Positions 43,501 to 54,423 of a stretch of 64,000 nt of DNA are shown in pieces (position 1 is the stretch's first letter; each line of letters opens with the position of its first letter). The stretch covers positions 1,668,529 through 1,732,528 of the forward strand of contig OZ025785.1 in NCBI GenBank assembly GCA_964019425.1, written 5' to 3'. Below the pieces are notes generated by a model. It searched no databases. It was not told where the DNA came from and saw nothing but the letters and a program-made list of their open reading frames with translations. A program made the position numbers and the translations under genes. The DNA comes from Flectonema sp. DT1601 (Eukaryota; Euglenozoa; Diplonemea; Diplonemida; Diplonemidae).

Positions 43501-44624
43501 GTAACTACCATTGTGGTAATGCAGCAGTTTTAATCTTTGGAAAGAGATGCATCAAAGAAATACATCGTTACGACCCATCTTTGATGATTTATAATGCCGA
43601 GCAACAGGCTCTGTTATCAGCAGTGAATTTGATTGAAAAGTATTCGTCTTGCCTGCCAAGTGGGAGGATTAATATAATCACGGATAGTCAGTCAGCACTT
43701 CGAAGTCTTGAGCGTGGACATCTGAAGCAACATTCAGCGACTAATGCCGAATTATTGAGGAGAATATCGCTGCTCCAGCGTCCGATCACCCTACAATTTG
43801 TCCCCTCACACTGTGGGATCATCGGAAATGAAATGGCCGATTCTCTCGCCAACAAAGCAGCGGCTTCTGCTATTCCCTTAACAGTGGTCAAGTTTGACTA
43901 CAGGATGACCCAATGTTCAGTGAATAATAAAATCCGAAGAAACTGGTACGAGCAGCGCAGTACGTCACATGTGCACTCTTTATCGACAATGGGCAGAGGT
44001 GCTCAACGCTTCCACCCGGATCTTAACCGTGAGGGAGAAATGCAAATCGCCCGCCTCAGGACTGGACACCATCCGCTTGTGAAGCAACCAAGAAAGGGAT
44101 TATCAAACTGTCTCTTCTGTAATAAAAGAGATACAGATACTCACCATTTACTATCGAAATGTCCGGAGACTAAGATGTTTGTTCAAATTCACTTCCCACA
44201 GATGGTATTTAATGATCAAGATGAGGATGTGGGTCAACATCTACACAAGTTTTTTGCTACTGAAAACCAGTTGGCTCTCATATCGCTCTTGAATGACCTC
44301 CGGAGCCTACACGACAGCTTCCCGTTACGTCGAGCGGTCCCTCGACAACGCCTTGTCAAATATTTGTCCGTTCATTCCACTGTTACCACACTTGATTCGA
44401 AGTGTAAGGAGGAAGTCAGAAAACTGATCTCAGAAGTTTATAACGCAAATGAAATCGAAAAAGTCTACGACCATTTGTGGGACTTGGAGTTATACTGTTT
44501 CTTGAATTCGGATAAAAACAAAAACCAACATTTTAATTCATTCCTGGAGAAGATTAGGTCTTCTAAATTTACTCGGATCGATCCAGTGTGGTTCGATTCA
44601 AATAAATGGCTGCTGCCAACCTAG
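40500..44624 (+). CDS. LINE ORF2: APE endonuclease, reverse transcriptase, RNase H, CCHC finger
   Basis: The frame is open from directly after the ORF1 UAG. After 27 codons it reads GIHPNPGP, a 2A-like motif (NPGP at 40584-40595; the usual Asp is Gly). Numbering from the Pro at 40593: endonuclease WN (Asn8), QET (Glu35), GDFN (Asp133, Asn135), SDH (Asp206, His207); RT motif A FDISGAFD (Asp519), GVPQGS, YADD (605-608); RNase H Asp961, Glu1003, Asp1031, His1073, Asp1083; then a C-x2-C-x8-H-x4-C finger (Cys1173 to Cys1190). Product length from the Pro is 1,343 residues. No AUG lies between ORF1's stop and 40617, and starting at 40617 would lose catalytic Asn8, so expression by read-through followed by 2A-like release is inferred. 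The segment before GDFN is a little shorter than I expect for APE domains. All key residues for target-primed reverse transcription are present. Confidence 0.93.
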   Translation, partial: QSIAPIPDNIFHETVTARINLLRSGIHPNPGPLRVLSWNMRAYKTSRSHLDAIIEAHDPDIIHLQETWLKADVTDDQLGITGYSLFRRDRCDSSKMGGGGLLSYFKKSLGTVQLEVGKHPSAVEVIHCSFSTSMGIFRTFNIYIPPKVCQLPSSMFLGDLAVGDFNAHHESWSRRIPKGCVSSGRIVNEWIINNGLAIEPLAPSIPAHGTTPDLLLHSPQFKCLRSLQIDAGQVNSDHTPIVADFNVTPLTVPVAIPAHRIWFKNSFTESHWSSFSAQLDSHCFRLNRIRSLNKLCDSFVRTIESVAIDTLPNKWHKESFRVKRKHRHLDPELILIDGCKKGFSWTYKKLRELKGESTVIETPQVNVGALKRRFFPDSSDNRPLLIPHTSKVDFSEPSCSPFTMAEAQAVFNSLKKSDGSGPDSISNNMIYHFGDMAKEVLLRIANWSFQRGTFPKCLKVAHVLPILKGSKKDPTDAASYRPISLTSVVAKFIESLVHFRLEHLLISKLDPKQSGFVPGRSAEENIAVMIEAAAEVKNNYEKCATMIFFDISGAFDNVDHHILMSRLTTLIPVPYVRWIGNFLSDRVAHLLHGHNRTGPISCKKGVPQGSILGPLLFRVYVNSLPDAITADLKLLYADDLTVFVSGSSVSDLESKANNAIGQVENWLADSAMSLSLNKTEFLAFGGRFSDRSICRLPRLYFPSTVDDIDLPRGSADFIRIHQDDGAAALLNFKTGPVYPLAINGNYLETRSQLSQRTPKGSFVLKAAIPLRRVSQSRYLGIIIDDDLSFTSQLAHLSNTLKRGIGLISIVSSFKIKTEVLRQTIYGLILSRAYYGLASYAPYIKQNSLKLIENTLRSLQLRLTGCSKSTSSTALSVESSIPPFKLHVAKVLALSYERFLRLPDDCPTRSLVHPEKSSSWKLYAEPHAKTYVTPNERSMLCLPHHQTPWGPPPDVIINSWADFRKSMDPCKNLLAALGKIKTLPMSVASLYTDASYFQDKESNYHCGNAAVLIFGKRCIKEIHRYDPSLMIYNAEQQALLSAVNLIEKYSSCLPSGRINIITDSQSALRSLERGHLKQHSATNAELLRRISLLQRPITLQFVPSHCGIIGNEMADSLANKAAASAIPLTVVKFDYRMTQCSVNNKIRRNWYEQRSTSHVHSLSTMGRGAQRFHPDLNREGEMQIARLRTGHHPLVKQPRKGLSNCLFCNKRDTDTHHLLSKCPETKMFVQIHFPQMVFNDQDEDVGQHLHKFFATENQLALISLLNDLRSLHDSFPLRRAVPRQRLVKYLSVHSTVTTLDSKCKEEVRKLISEVYNANEIEKVYDHLWDLELYCFLNSDKNKNQHFNSFLEKIRSSKFTRIDPVWFDSNKWLLPT
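40566..40595 (+). promoter_or_regulatory. 2A-like ribosome-skipping motif (LLRSGIHPNPGP)
   Basis: A hydrophobic/basic lead-in followed by HPNPGP. In 2A peptides the Gly-Pro bond of NPGP is not formed and a new chain starts with Pro. Kinetoplastid L1Tc elements have a functional 2A, and NPGP motifs occur in several LINE families. Gly replaces the consensus Asp of DxExNPGP, so activity may be weak or absent. Confidence 0.6.
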
Positions 44625-44894
44625 CGTTAATTGTTAATGCTCTACGAGTGCTTTAGTATATTATCAGTGTAATTGTTCTATCCCGTTTTAATTTTGATGA
44701 TTTTTATTTATTTATTATTAATTTTTTTTATTTTATTTTATTTTATTTTTATTTTTATTTCTTTTATTTTAGTTCGATAGTTTAATAAGCTAGGCGAGGC
44801 GGAAAGCTGGAGATTGGTATTTATTAATCTTCAGTCGATGCTACTTCAACAATCCATGCGAAATCTTCGGATATGGCTACGGATTGGGTCCTCT
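44625..44894 (+). other. LINE 3' untranslated region
   Basis: No gene seen. A T/A low-complexity stretch with TTATTTTA-type repeats (about 44701-44770) is followed by ordinary-composition sequence leading into the terminal stem-loop. Confidence 0.8.
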
Positions 44895-44933
44895 GTTACT
44901 GTGAGTTACCTAGCACTCATAATATACAGTAAC
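44895..44933 (+). other. LINE 3' terminal stem-loop
   Basis: GTTACTGT (44895-44902) pairs with ACAGTAAC (44926-44933), and GAGT (44903-44906) can pair with ACTC (44915-44918), leaving a one-sided bulge and an 8-nt loop. Such 3' stem-loops are the template-recognition site of several stringent LINEs with microsatellite tails. Confidence 0.6.
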
Positions 44934-44939
44934 GTTGGA

Positions 44940-44965
44940 TTAAATAACTAACTAACTAACTAACT
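44940..44965 (+). repeat. LINE microsatellite tail (TAAC/AACT repeats)
   Basis: About five tandem AACT units end the element in place of poly(A), preceded by TTAAATAA. Confidence 0.8.
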
Positions 44966-44970
44966 AGTTC
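44966..44970 (+). repeat. 3' target-site duplication (AGTTC)
   Basis: Partner of the motif at 38747; array sequence resumes at 44971 with CTCTGCG. Confidence 0.65.
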
Positions 44971-46393
44971 CTCTGCGAAGTCGCGGAGGGGTATGAGGAA
45001 AATGATAAATGTGATGATGATGATGAAAATGATGGGTTTTTCTTGAAAACATGTGTATTCCCTGCTTCTGTGGGTGTTTGCTTTGTTTTCTTCCCTTTCC
45101 GTTGAATATTAATTTACACTATTCTTTTCCTTTTTCCTTTTTCCTTTTATTTTTCTTTCTTGTGGGTTGTTGTTGTTATTGTTAACATTATAGTGCACAA
45201 CACAACACAACCCACAAAAACACATGCTCTCTCTCCTTCCTGTCTTCTTCTTCTTCATGTCTTCTCATGTATGTTGAAGTGTTAGGTTGGAGGGAAATCA
45301 CCATCTGGCTTCTCGTTCTTCGTTTCCTCCGTTTTCGGAGTGGTTGAAGGAGAGGCGATTAATCCTTTTTTTAGGCTAATGTCCTTGTTTTGAGTTCTGT
45401 TTTGTTTTGTTTTTTTAGTTTTTTTTATTTTCATCAGTTCAGTTTATATCGAATATTTGATTGTTAGTTTTTGAGAAGTAAATGTGTTTTGAGTGATCTC
45501 CGTTGAAGATAGAGATCGTTGTAAAAGTGTTTTCTTTTTTTGTTTATTTTACCGTTGATGTGCCTTTCTTGGACAGCTTCGGGTGCATACAACCGACTCC
45601 TTCATTTTTTAATCTTCTTCAGCAATACCCTTCCTTTTGTTTTTTAATTGTAGCCTTACATTATCATTACACCAACCTCCCCAGTTGAAGCATTGCAATT
45701 TTTAATTTCCAAAAGAATATCTGAATCTGTGAAAGTGTGTTGGGTCCTTTTTTGTTTTTATTTTTATTTTTATTTTAATTCCATCTCTTTTTTCCTTCAA
45801 CCGTTTATCCTCGTTTTTCTCTTTTCGAGTACAGGATAAAGAAGGAAGTGAAGTGATGGCGATGAGGCAAGGAATAAAGTGTTTTTCTTAAAAAAAAATA
45901 AAAATAAGGCAAGTAACATGGGGGAAACTTTCCCTGTGTAATCTTCAAAAAAATAAAAAAAAAATAAAAAAAAGGGGTTCCACTCCCCGCTAATCAAAAA
46001 AAAAACAAACAAATACATACATACATACGTACATAAATAAAAAAAAACAACCAAGAAAAATAAAAATAATAATAACAAACAAAAAAATATAAATAGCAGG
46101 GGAACCTCCCTGTGAAAATAAAATAAAAAAAAAATACAAAAAAAGGGTTCCACTTCCCTAATAATTGATGTGTCTCAAAACGTTTGTTGATGTTGTTCAG
46201 ATTATTGTCTTCTACAGGTTCAGGAAATTTAATGAAAGCCACAAGATGGAGAACAGCAGGGAGGAGGGGGTTCGTTGGGGGGAATAATGTGTTTTGTTTT
46301 ATTGGGACCCTGAGTACGAGTGATTGGTGTATTGTTGTAATTATCTTTTTTATTTCCACAGGCAGCCGTATCGAAAAGTTCTAAACCTAAATC

Positions 46394-47326
46394 ATGTTCT
46401 GGACAACGTTAACGCCGTGGGAGTCCGAGGAGGAGATCCAACGCGGTGTTGGGAATGAGAGTGGGAGAGGCACCAGTAAGCACGGTGCCTCTCCCAGAAG
46501 GGAGCATCAGAGACGGAGAGAGTCTCAGGAGAGGGAACGAAGGGACTTGCTTCGGGGAGTGAAGGACGCGATTCGTGTTTCGGAAGATCGGGAGCAGCCG
46601 GAGGAGCAGCCATCGTTGGTGCAGCCACTACTACTACCACAAGAACAAGAAGAACATCAACAGCTACAGCATCAACAGCAGCAGCCGTCACTACCACTAC
46701 CGACGTTATATCGACCAACGCAGCAGGGGGCGACTTCGACATTACAACATCAGCAACCTCAGCAAGAACAACGTAGAGGGCAACAACTGCAGCAAGAACA
46801 ACAACAACAACAACCACTACTACTTCAGCATTCAGTACCTCAGCCGCTCACATCACAGCGTGTTTGGGGCGAACCACTGGCACAACCACAACCACAACCA
46901 CAACCACAAGTACGTGCATTGTCGCTGAGCCATCCACAAGCGATGATGCCAAACAGACAACCGCGGAGTTCATTCCGAGACCGGATGACCACCGACGCAC
47001 CAACGGATGGCGACTTCTTCGTGAGACAGCTTTGTGCATGTCTTCTCGCGACAGTTATTTTGTTGTTATGTGTTGTTTATTTTGCTCGTGCGAACCCCAA
47101 AGTCGTTGAAGGATTCGGGGCTTTTTTTTCCGTTTTTCTTTTCGTAGCGAAATTGTACATTTCTCTTTTCCCTCCTCCTGTACTGATCATTGCGGTGATC
47201 AGTAGTTGGTACACGTCTACCGATTGGAAGGAATTTTTGTTTCGCTTGTGTACTTTTCCCATCCAGGTAGTCGTCTACCTGGGGGGAGTAAGTGGATTGC
47301 TGGGAAGTCGCCAGGTTAAGAAATGA
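46394..47326 (+). CDS. Gln/Pro-rich multi-membrane protein, copy 11
   Basis: Translation identical to the reference copy; first copy downstream of the LINE. Confidence 0.6.
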   Translation: MFWTTLTPWESEEEIQRGVGNESGRGTSKHGASPRREHQRRRESQERERRDLLRGVKDAIRVSEDREQPEEQPSLVQPLLLPQEQEEHQQLQHQQQQPSLPLPTLYRPTQQGATSTLQHQQPQQEQRRGQQLQQEQQQQQPLLLQHSVPQPLTSQRVWGEPLAQPQPQPQPQVRALSLSHPQAMMPNRQPRSSFRDRMTTDAPTDGDFFVRQLCACLLATVILLLCVVYFARANPKVVEGFGAFFSVFLFVAKLYISLFPPPVLIIAVISSWYTSTDWKEFLFRLCTFPIQVVVYLGGVSGLLGSRQVKK

Positions 47327-50300
47327 TCTGAACCATCTCCACCTTGGGTTCGAATTGTTTTTGGATCGACTTTTCATCTTCTTCATCTTGTTGTTGTTTT
47401 TTTGATATTCCCTTCGTTTGTGTTGCTCTCGTCACTCATTGGCTCTTGTTATGCCAGAACATTAAAAAAAAAAAAAAAAAAAAAAAAGAAGTATTAATCG
47501 ACTTGTTTTTCAGTTCTTTTTAATTTTTATATAAACATTGCACGCAGGGATTGCTCGGAGTAACTTCACCCATTTGAAAATCTCCTGGCAACCCCTGCGT
47601 GCATTGGGGTTTTGGGGTTCTTTTTTCTTTTGTACAAATAACCGGAAGTCATTTTCACCTAATTTAATATCTTCCGGGTACTGCTTTAATTTGTTCTGTT
47701 TTGTTAATTTTCTTGAAAAGAATACTTGCCCTCCATAATAGCGACTGTACTTCCTGTCTCGATCGTCCAATCCCACACCCAAACCCATAGCCACCAAAAA
47801 AAATAAACAAATAAATAATAGTAATTAAAAAAAAAAAAAACTTCACCGACCATTCTTCATGTTTTTTCTCAATTTCGCACATCCCAATCTCTGCCCCTCT
47901 TTTTTCAGGTGTACAGTCGCTGAATGAATATTAGTGTCTTGCCTTTTCCTTTTTTTTAATTTTAATTTTAATTTTAATTTTTTGTTTTTTTTCAACACAC
48001 TCGCAAGTAAAAACCCTTCTTCCCTTTCCTCATCGTTGAGTAACTTTTCACACTCACTCACCGTTTTAATCTCATTAGGGTGGAGGGGGGAATACTTGCA
48101 CGGAGAGTTTACCTTGATATTCATTTTAGTTTTTACACGCAATGCTTCACTTTTCTTAATTGGGTGGTTGTGTATGTTTTTTTCTCGTAAGGTTGGAAAG
48201 AAAGGAAATTGTCCGATTTTCCGTCGGTTGGTGTGTCTGTGGAAAGATTTGTTTTGTTGGAGGAGGTTGTATGTTTCCTTTTCTGGTTTTCTGGTTTTCT
48301 GGTTTTCTTTTTTTTTTTTTTTTTTGTGAGATGTGGTTTTTAGGATGTTTATTTATCTTTTTTTTTTTTTTGGGTGTCCTTGTGTTGGATTCCAAAATGC
48401 AAATTAAGTAAAATAAAATAAAATGAATTCCTTTTTCTTTCTTTCTTCTTCATTCTAATCAGTCCAGTGACCGTTGGTCCTGTCTTGATTAGTTTTGTGG
48501 TTGTCAGAAAGAAGTGACCGTGTTCCCTTTTGCCCCCGTGTTGCGGGAGGTTTGTTTCTGTTTTATATTTTTGGGAAAAAGAGATGAAACCTAAGCTGTG
48601 GCAGCGACCTTTTTCTTTTCTTCAATTTGATTCTTTCATTTTGACTTCTGTTTGTGTGATGTGTCACAACAACTGAGAGGAGCCAACCTGTCAGTGTTGT
48701 TGTGTATTCCGCAGACGGATTCGATTCCATCTCATTTTGGAGATGAGAGAGATGGGAGTCGATTATATTTATTTGGGTCTGCTGTTAGCACAGTTGTACT
48801 CTTTTTGTGATTTCATGTATCTTGTTGGTCATGTCTGCTTTGCTTGGTTTCATCTGCTTCTGCGCGGTCCGAATTCAAGACTGCTGCTTGTTGGGTTTAG
48901 AGCAGTGGGTCTAATTAATAGTTGATAATAACTTGTTGAATGTGTGTTCCCATTATTTATTATCATCATCATCGTTCTTCCCTCAGTTCCTCTGCGAAGT
49001 CGCGGAGGGGTATGAGGAAAATGATAAATGTGATGATGATGATGAAAATGATGGGTTTTTCTTGAAAACATGTGTATTCCCTGCTTCTGTGGGTGTTTGC
49101 TTTGTTTTCTTCCCTTTCCGTTGAATATTAATTTACACTATTCTTTTCCTTTTTCCTTTTTCCTTTTATTTTTCTTTCTTGTGGGTTGTTGTTGTTATTG
49201 TTAACATTATAGTGCACAACACAACACAACCCACAAAAACACATGCTCTCTCTCCTTCCTGTCTTCTTCTTCTTCATGTCTTCTCATGTATGTTGAAGTG
49301 TTAGGTTGGAGGGAAATCACCATCTGGCTTCTCGTTCTTCGTTTCCTCCGTTTTCGGAGTGGTTGAAGGAGAGGCGATTAATCCTTTTTTTAGGCTAATG
49401 TCCTTGTTTTGAGTTCTGTTTTGTTTTGTTTTTTTAGTTTTTTTTATTTTCATCAGTTCAGTTTATATCGAATATTTGATTGTTAGTTTTTGAGAAGTAA
49501 ATGTGTTTTGAGTGATCTCCGTTGAAGATAGAGATCGTTGTAAAAGTGTTTTCTTTTTTTGTTTATTTTACCGTTGATGTGCCTTTCTTGGACAGCTTCG
49601 GGTGCATACAACCGACTCCTTCATTTTTTAATCTTCTTCAGCAATACCCTTCCTTTTGTTTTTTAATTGTAGCCTTACATTATCATTACACCAACCTCCC
49701 CAGTTGAAGCATTGCAATTTTTAATTTCCAAAAGAATATCTGAATCTGTGAAAGTGTGTTGGGTCCTTTTTTGTTTTTATTTTTATTTTTATTTTAATTC
49801 CATCTCTTTTTTCCTTCAACCGTTTATCCTCGTTTTTCTCTTTTCGAGTACAGGATAAAGAAGGAAGTGAAGTGATGGCGATGAGGCAAGGAATAAAGTG
49901 TTTTTCTTAAAAAAAAATAAAAATAAGGCAAGTAACATGGGGGAAACTTTCCCTGTGTAATCTTCAAAAAAATAAAAAAAAAATAAAAAAAAGGGGTTCC
50001 ACTCCCCGCTAATCAAAAAAAAAACAAACAAATACATACATACATACGTACATAAATAAAAAAAAACAACCAAGAAAAATAAAAATAATAATAACAAACA
50101 AAAAAATATAAATAGCAGGGGAACCTCCCTGTGAAAATAAAATAAAAAAAAAATACAAAAAAAGGGTTCCACTTCCCTAATAATTGATGTGTCTCAAAAC
50201 GTTTGTTGATGTTGTTCAGATTATTGTCTTCTACAGGTTCAGGAAATTTAATGAAAGCCACAAGATGGAGAACAGCAGGGAGGAGGGGGTTCGTTGGGGG

Positions 50301-50412
50301 GAATAATGTGTTTTGTTTTATTGGGACCCTGAGTACGAGTGATTGGTGTATTGTTGTAATTATCTTTTTTATTTCCACAGGCAGCCGTATCGAAAAGTTC
50401 TAAACCTAAATC
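46394..50412 (+). repeat. Array unit 11, type D (4019 bp)
   Basis: Three GGTTTTCT and short TACA. With unit 10 it forms an E-D pair that recurs as units 12-13. Spacer 47327-50412. Confidence 0.93.
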
Positions 50413-51345
50413 ATGTTCTGGACAACGTTAACGCCGTGGGAGTCCGAGGAGGAGATCCAACGCGGTGTTGGGAATGAGAGTGGGAGAGGCACCAGTAAGC
50501 ACGGTGCCTCTCCCAGAAGGGAGCATCAGAGACGGAGAGAGTCTCAGGAGAGGGAACGAAGGGACTTGCTTCGGGGAGTGAAGGACGCGATTCGTGTTTC
50601 GGAAGATCGGGAGCAGCCGGAGGAGCAGCCATCGTTGGTGCAGCCACTACTACTACCACAAGAACAAGAAGAACATCAACAGCTACAGCATCAACAGCAG
50701 CAGCCGTCACTACCACTACCGACGTTATATCGACCAACGCAGCAGGGGGCGACTTCGACATTACAACATCAGCAACCTCAGCAAGAACAACGTAGAGGGC
50801 AACAACTGCAGCAAGAACAACAACAACAACAACCACTACTACTTCAGCATTCAGTACCTCAGCCGCTCACATCACAGCGTGTTTGGGGCGAACCACTGGC
50901 ACAACCACAACCACAACCACAACCACAAGTACGTGCATTGTCGCTGAGCCATCCACAAGCGATGATGCCAAACAGACAACCGCGGAGTTCATTCCGAGAC
51001 CGGATGACCACCGACGCACCAACGGATGGCGACTTCTTCGTGAGACAGCTTTGTGCATGTCTTCTCGCGACAGTTATTTTGTTGTTATGTGTTGTTTATT
51101 TTGCTCGTGCGAACCCCAAAGTCGTTGAAGGATTCGGGGCTTTTTTTTCCGTTTTTCTTTTCGTAGCGAAATTGTACATTTCTCTTTTCCCTCCTCCTGT
51201 ACTGATCATTGCGGTGATCAGTAGTTGGTACACGTCTACCGATTGGAAGGAATTTTTGTTTCGCTTGTGTACTTTTCCCATCCAGGTAGTCGTCTACCTG
51301 GGGGGAGTAAGTGGATTGCTGGGAAGTCGCCAGGTTAAGAAATGA
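50413..51345 (+). CDS. Gln/Pro-rich multi-membrane protein, copy 12
   Basis: Translation identical to the reference copy. Confidence 0.6.
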   Translation: MFWTTLTPWESEEEIQRGVGNESGRGTSKHGASPRREHQRRRESQERERRDLLRGVKDAIRVSEDREQPEEQPSLVQPLLLPQEQEEHQQLQHQQQQPSLPLPTLYRPTQQGATSTLQHQQPQQEQRRGQQLQQEQQQQQPLLLQHSVPQPLTSQRVWGEPLAQPQPQPQPQVRALSLSHPQAMMPNRQPRSSFRDRMTTDAPTDGDFFVRQLCACLLATVILLLCVVYFARANPKVVEGFGAFFSVFLFVAKLYISLFPPPVLIIAVISSWYTSTDWKEFLFRLCTFPIQVVVYLGGVSGLLGSRQVKK

Positions 51346-54300
51346 TCTGAACCATCTCCACCTTGGGTTCGAATTGTTTTTGGATCGACTTTTCATCTTC
51401 TTCATCTTGTTGTTGTTTTTTTGATATTCCCTTCGTTTGTGTTGCTCTCGTCACTCATTGGCTCTTGTTATGCCAGAACATTAAAAAAAAAAAAAAAAAA
51501 AAAAAAGAAGTATTAATCGACTTGTTTTTCAGTTCTTTTTAATTTTTATATAAACATTGCACGCAGGGATTGCTCGGAGTAACTTCACCCATTTGAAAAT
51601 CTCCTGGCAACCCCTGCGTGCATTGGGGTTTTGGGGTTCTTTTTTCTTTTGTACAAATAACCGGAAGTCATTTTCACCTAATTTAATATCTTCCGGGTAC
51701 TGCTTTAATTTGTTCTGTTTTGTTAATTTTCTTGAAAAGAATACTTGCCCTCCATAATAGCGACTGTACTTCCTGTCTCGATCGTCCAATCCCACACCCA
51801 AACCCATAGCCACCAAAAAAAATAAACAAATAAATAATAGTAATTAAAAAAAAAAAAAACTTCACCGACCATTCTTCATGTTTTTTCTCAATTTCGCACA
51901 TCCCAATCTCTGCCCCTCTTTTTTCAGGTGTACAGTCGCTGAATGAATATTAGTGTCTTGCCTTTTCCTTTTTTTTAATTTTAATTTTAATTTTAATTTT
52001 TTGTTTTTTTTCAACACACTCGCAAGTAAAAACCCTTCTTCCCTTTCCTCATCGTTGAGTAACTTTTCACACTCACTCACCGTTTTAATCTCATTAGGGT
52101 GGAGGGGGGAATACTTGCACGGAGAGTTTACCTTGATATTCATTTTAGTTTTTACACGCAATGCTTCACTTTTCTTAATTGGGTGGTTGTGTATGTTTTT
52201 TTCTCGTAAGGTTGGAAAGAAAGGAAATTGTCCGATTTTCCGTCGGTTGGTGTGTCTGTGGAAAGATTTGTTTTGTTGGAGGAGGTTGTATGTTTCCTTT
52301 TCTGGTTTTCTGGTTTTCTTTTTTTTTTTTTTTTTTGTGAGATGTGGTTTTTAGGATGTTTATTTATCTTTTTTTTTTTTTTGGGTGTCCTTGTGTTGGA
52401 TTCCAAAATGCAAATTAAGTAAAATAAAATAAAATGAATTCCTTTTTCTTTCTTTCTTCTTCATTCTAATCAGTCCAGTGACCGTTGGTCCTGTCTTGAT
52501 TAGTTTTGTGGTTGTCAGAAAGAAGTGACCGTGTTCCCTTTTGCCCCCGTGTTGCGGGAGGTTTGTTTCTGTTTTATATTTTTGGGAAAAAGAGATGAAA
52601 CCTAAGCTGTGGCAGCGACCTTTTTCTTTTCTTCAATTTGATTCTTTCATTTTGACTTCTGTTTGTGTGATGTGTCACAACAACTGAGAGGAGCCAACCT
52701 GTCAGTGTTGTTGTGTATTCCGCAGACGGATTCGATTCCATCTCATTTTGGAGATGAGAGAGATGGGAGTCGATTATATTTATTTGGGTCTGCTGTTAGC
52801 ACAGTTGTACTCTTTTTGTGATTTCATGTATCTTGTTGGTCATGTCTGCTTTGCTTGGTTTCATCTGCTTCTGCGCGGTCCGAATTCAAGACTGCTGCTT
52901 GTTGGGTTTAGAGCAGTGGGTCTAATTAATAGTTGATAATAACTTGTTGAATGTGTGTTCCCATTATTTATTATCATCATCATCGTTCTTCCCTCAGTTC
53001 CTCTGCGAAGTCGCGGAGGGGTATGAGGAAAATGATAAATGTGATGATGATGATGAAAATGATGGGTTTTTCTTGAAAACATGTGTATTCCCTGCTTCTG
53101 TGGGTGTTTGCTTTGTTTTCTTCCCTTTCCGTTGAATATTAATTTACACTATTCTTTTCCTTTTTCCTTTTTCCTTTTATTTTTCTTTCTTGTGGGTTGT
53201 TGTTGTTATTGTTAACATTATAGTGCACAACACAACACAACCCACAAAAACACATGCTCTCTCTCCTTCCTGTCTTCTTCTTCTTCATGTCTTCTCATGT
53301 ATGTTGAAGTGTTAGGTTGGAGGGAAATCACCATCTGGCTTCTCGTTCTTCGTTTCCTCCGTTTTCGGAGTGGTTGAAGGAGAGGCGATTAATCCTTTTT
53401 TTAGGCTAATGTCCTTGTTTTGAGTTCTGTTTTGTTTTGTTTTTTTAGTTTTTTTTATTTTCATCAGTTCAGTTTATATCGAATATTTGATTGTTAGTTT
53501 TTGAGAAGTAAATGTGTTTTGAGTGATCTCCGTTGAAGATAGAGATCGTTGTAAAAGTGTTTTCTTTTTTTGTTTATTTTACCGTTGATGTGCCTTTCTT
53601 GGACAGCTTCGGGTGCATACAACCGACTCCTTCATTTTTTAATCTTCTTCAGCAATACCCTTCCTTTTGTTTTTTAATTGTAGCCTTACATTATCATTAC
53701 ACCAACCTCCCCAGTTGAAGCATTGCAATTTTTAATTTCCAAAAGAATATCTGAATCTGTGAAAGTGTGTTGGGTCCTTTTTTGTTTTTATTTTTATTTT
53801 TATTTTAATTCCATCTCTTTTTTCCTTCAACCGTTTATCCTCGTTTTTCTCTTTTCGAGTACAGGATAAAGAAGGAAGTGAAGTGATGGCGATGAGGCAA
53901 GGAATAAAGTGTTTTTCTTAAAAAAAAATAAAAATAAGGCAAGTAACATGGGGGAAACTTTCCCTGTGTAATCTTCAAAAAAATAAAAAAAAAATAAAAA
54001 AAAGGGGTTCCACTCCCCGCTAATCAAAAAAAAAACAAACAAATACATACATACATACGTACATAAATAAAAAAAAACAACCAAGAAAAATAAAAATAAT
54101 AATAACAAACAAAAAAATATAAATAGCAGGGGAACCTCCCTGTGAAAATAAAATAAAAAAAAAATACAAAAAAAGGGTTCCACTTCCCTAATAATTGATG
54201 TGTCTCAAAACGTTTGTTGATGTTGTTCAGATTATTGTCTTCTACAGGTTCAGGAAATTTAATGAAAGCCACAAGATGGAGAACAGCAGGGAGGAGGGGG

Positions 54301-54423
54301 TTCGTTGGGGGGAATAATGTGTTTTGTTTTATTGGGACCCTGAGTACGAGTGATTGGTGTATTGTTGTAATTATCTTTTTTATTTCCACAGGCAGCCGTA
54401 TCGAAAAGTTCTAAACCTAAATC
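50413..54423 (+). repeat. Array unit 12, type E (4011 bp)
   Basis: Two GGTTTTCT and short TACA: the shortest unit type, and the empty-site counterpart of the LINE-bearing unit 10. Spacer 51346-54423. Confidence 0.93.

Larger units (their letters stand above)
38752..44970 (+). mobile_element. Apparently full-length LINE (ingi/I-like) in the array spacer
   Basis: The insert is 6,219 bp by comparison with unoccupied units. It has a 38-nt 5' segment, ORF1, ORF2 with APE endonuclease, reverse transcriptase, RNase H and CCHC finger, a 3' region of about 340 nt with a low-complexity T/A stretch (about 44701-44770), a terminal stem-loop, and a TAAC-type tail rather than poly(A). AGTTC at 38747-38751 and 44966-44970 is the candidate target duplication. 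RNase H plus an NPGP motif recalls the ingi/L1Tc group of kinetoplastids; I-clade elements also carry RNase H, so the clade is tentative. Intact catalytic motifs and an unoccupied site in every other unit suggest a young insertion. Confidence 0.93.
36164..46393 (+). repeat. Array unit 10, type E, split by a LINE (4011 + 6219 bp)
   Basis: Two GGTTTTCT and the short TACA tract. The spacer is interrupted at 38752-44970; removing the insert gives 4011 bp, as in unit 12. No other unit carries the insert, so it arrived after the last amplification involving this unit. Confidence 0.95.

Noticed and set aside
38752-44970. LTR retrotransposon or DNA transposon as the identity of the insert
   Set aside because: No terminal repeats or terminal inverted repeats. 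The APE-RT-RNase H order, microsatellite tail and short target duplication indicate a LINE.
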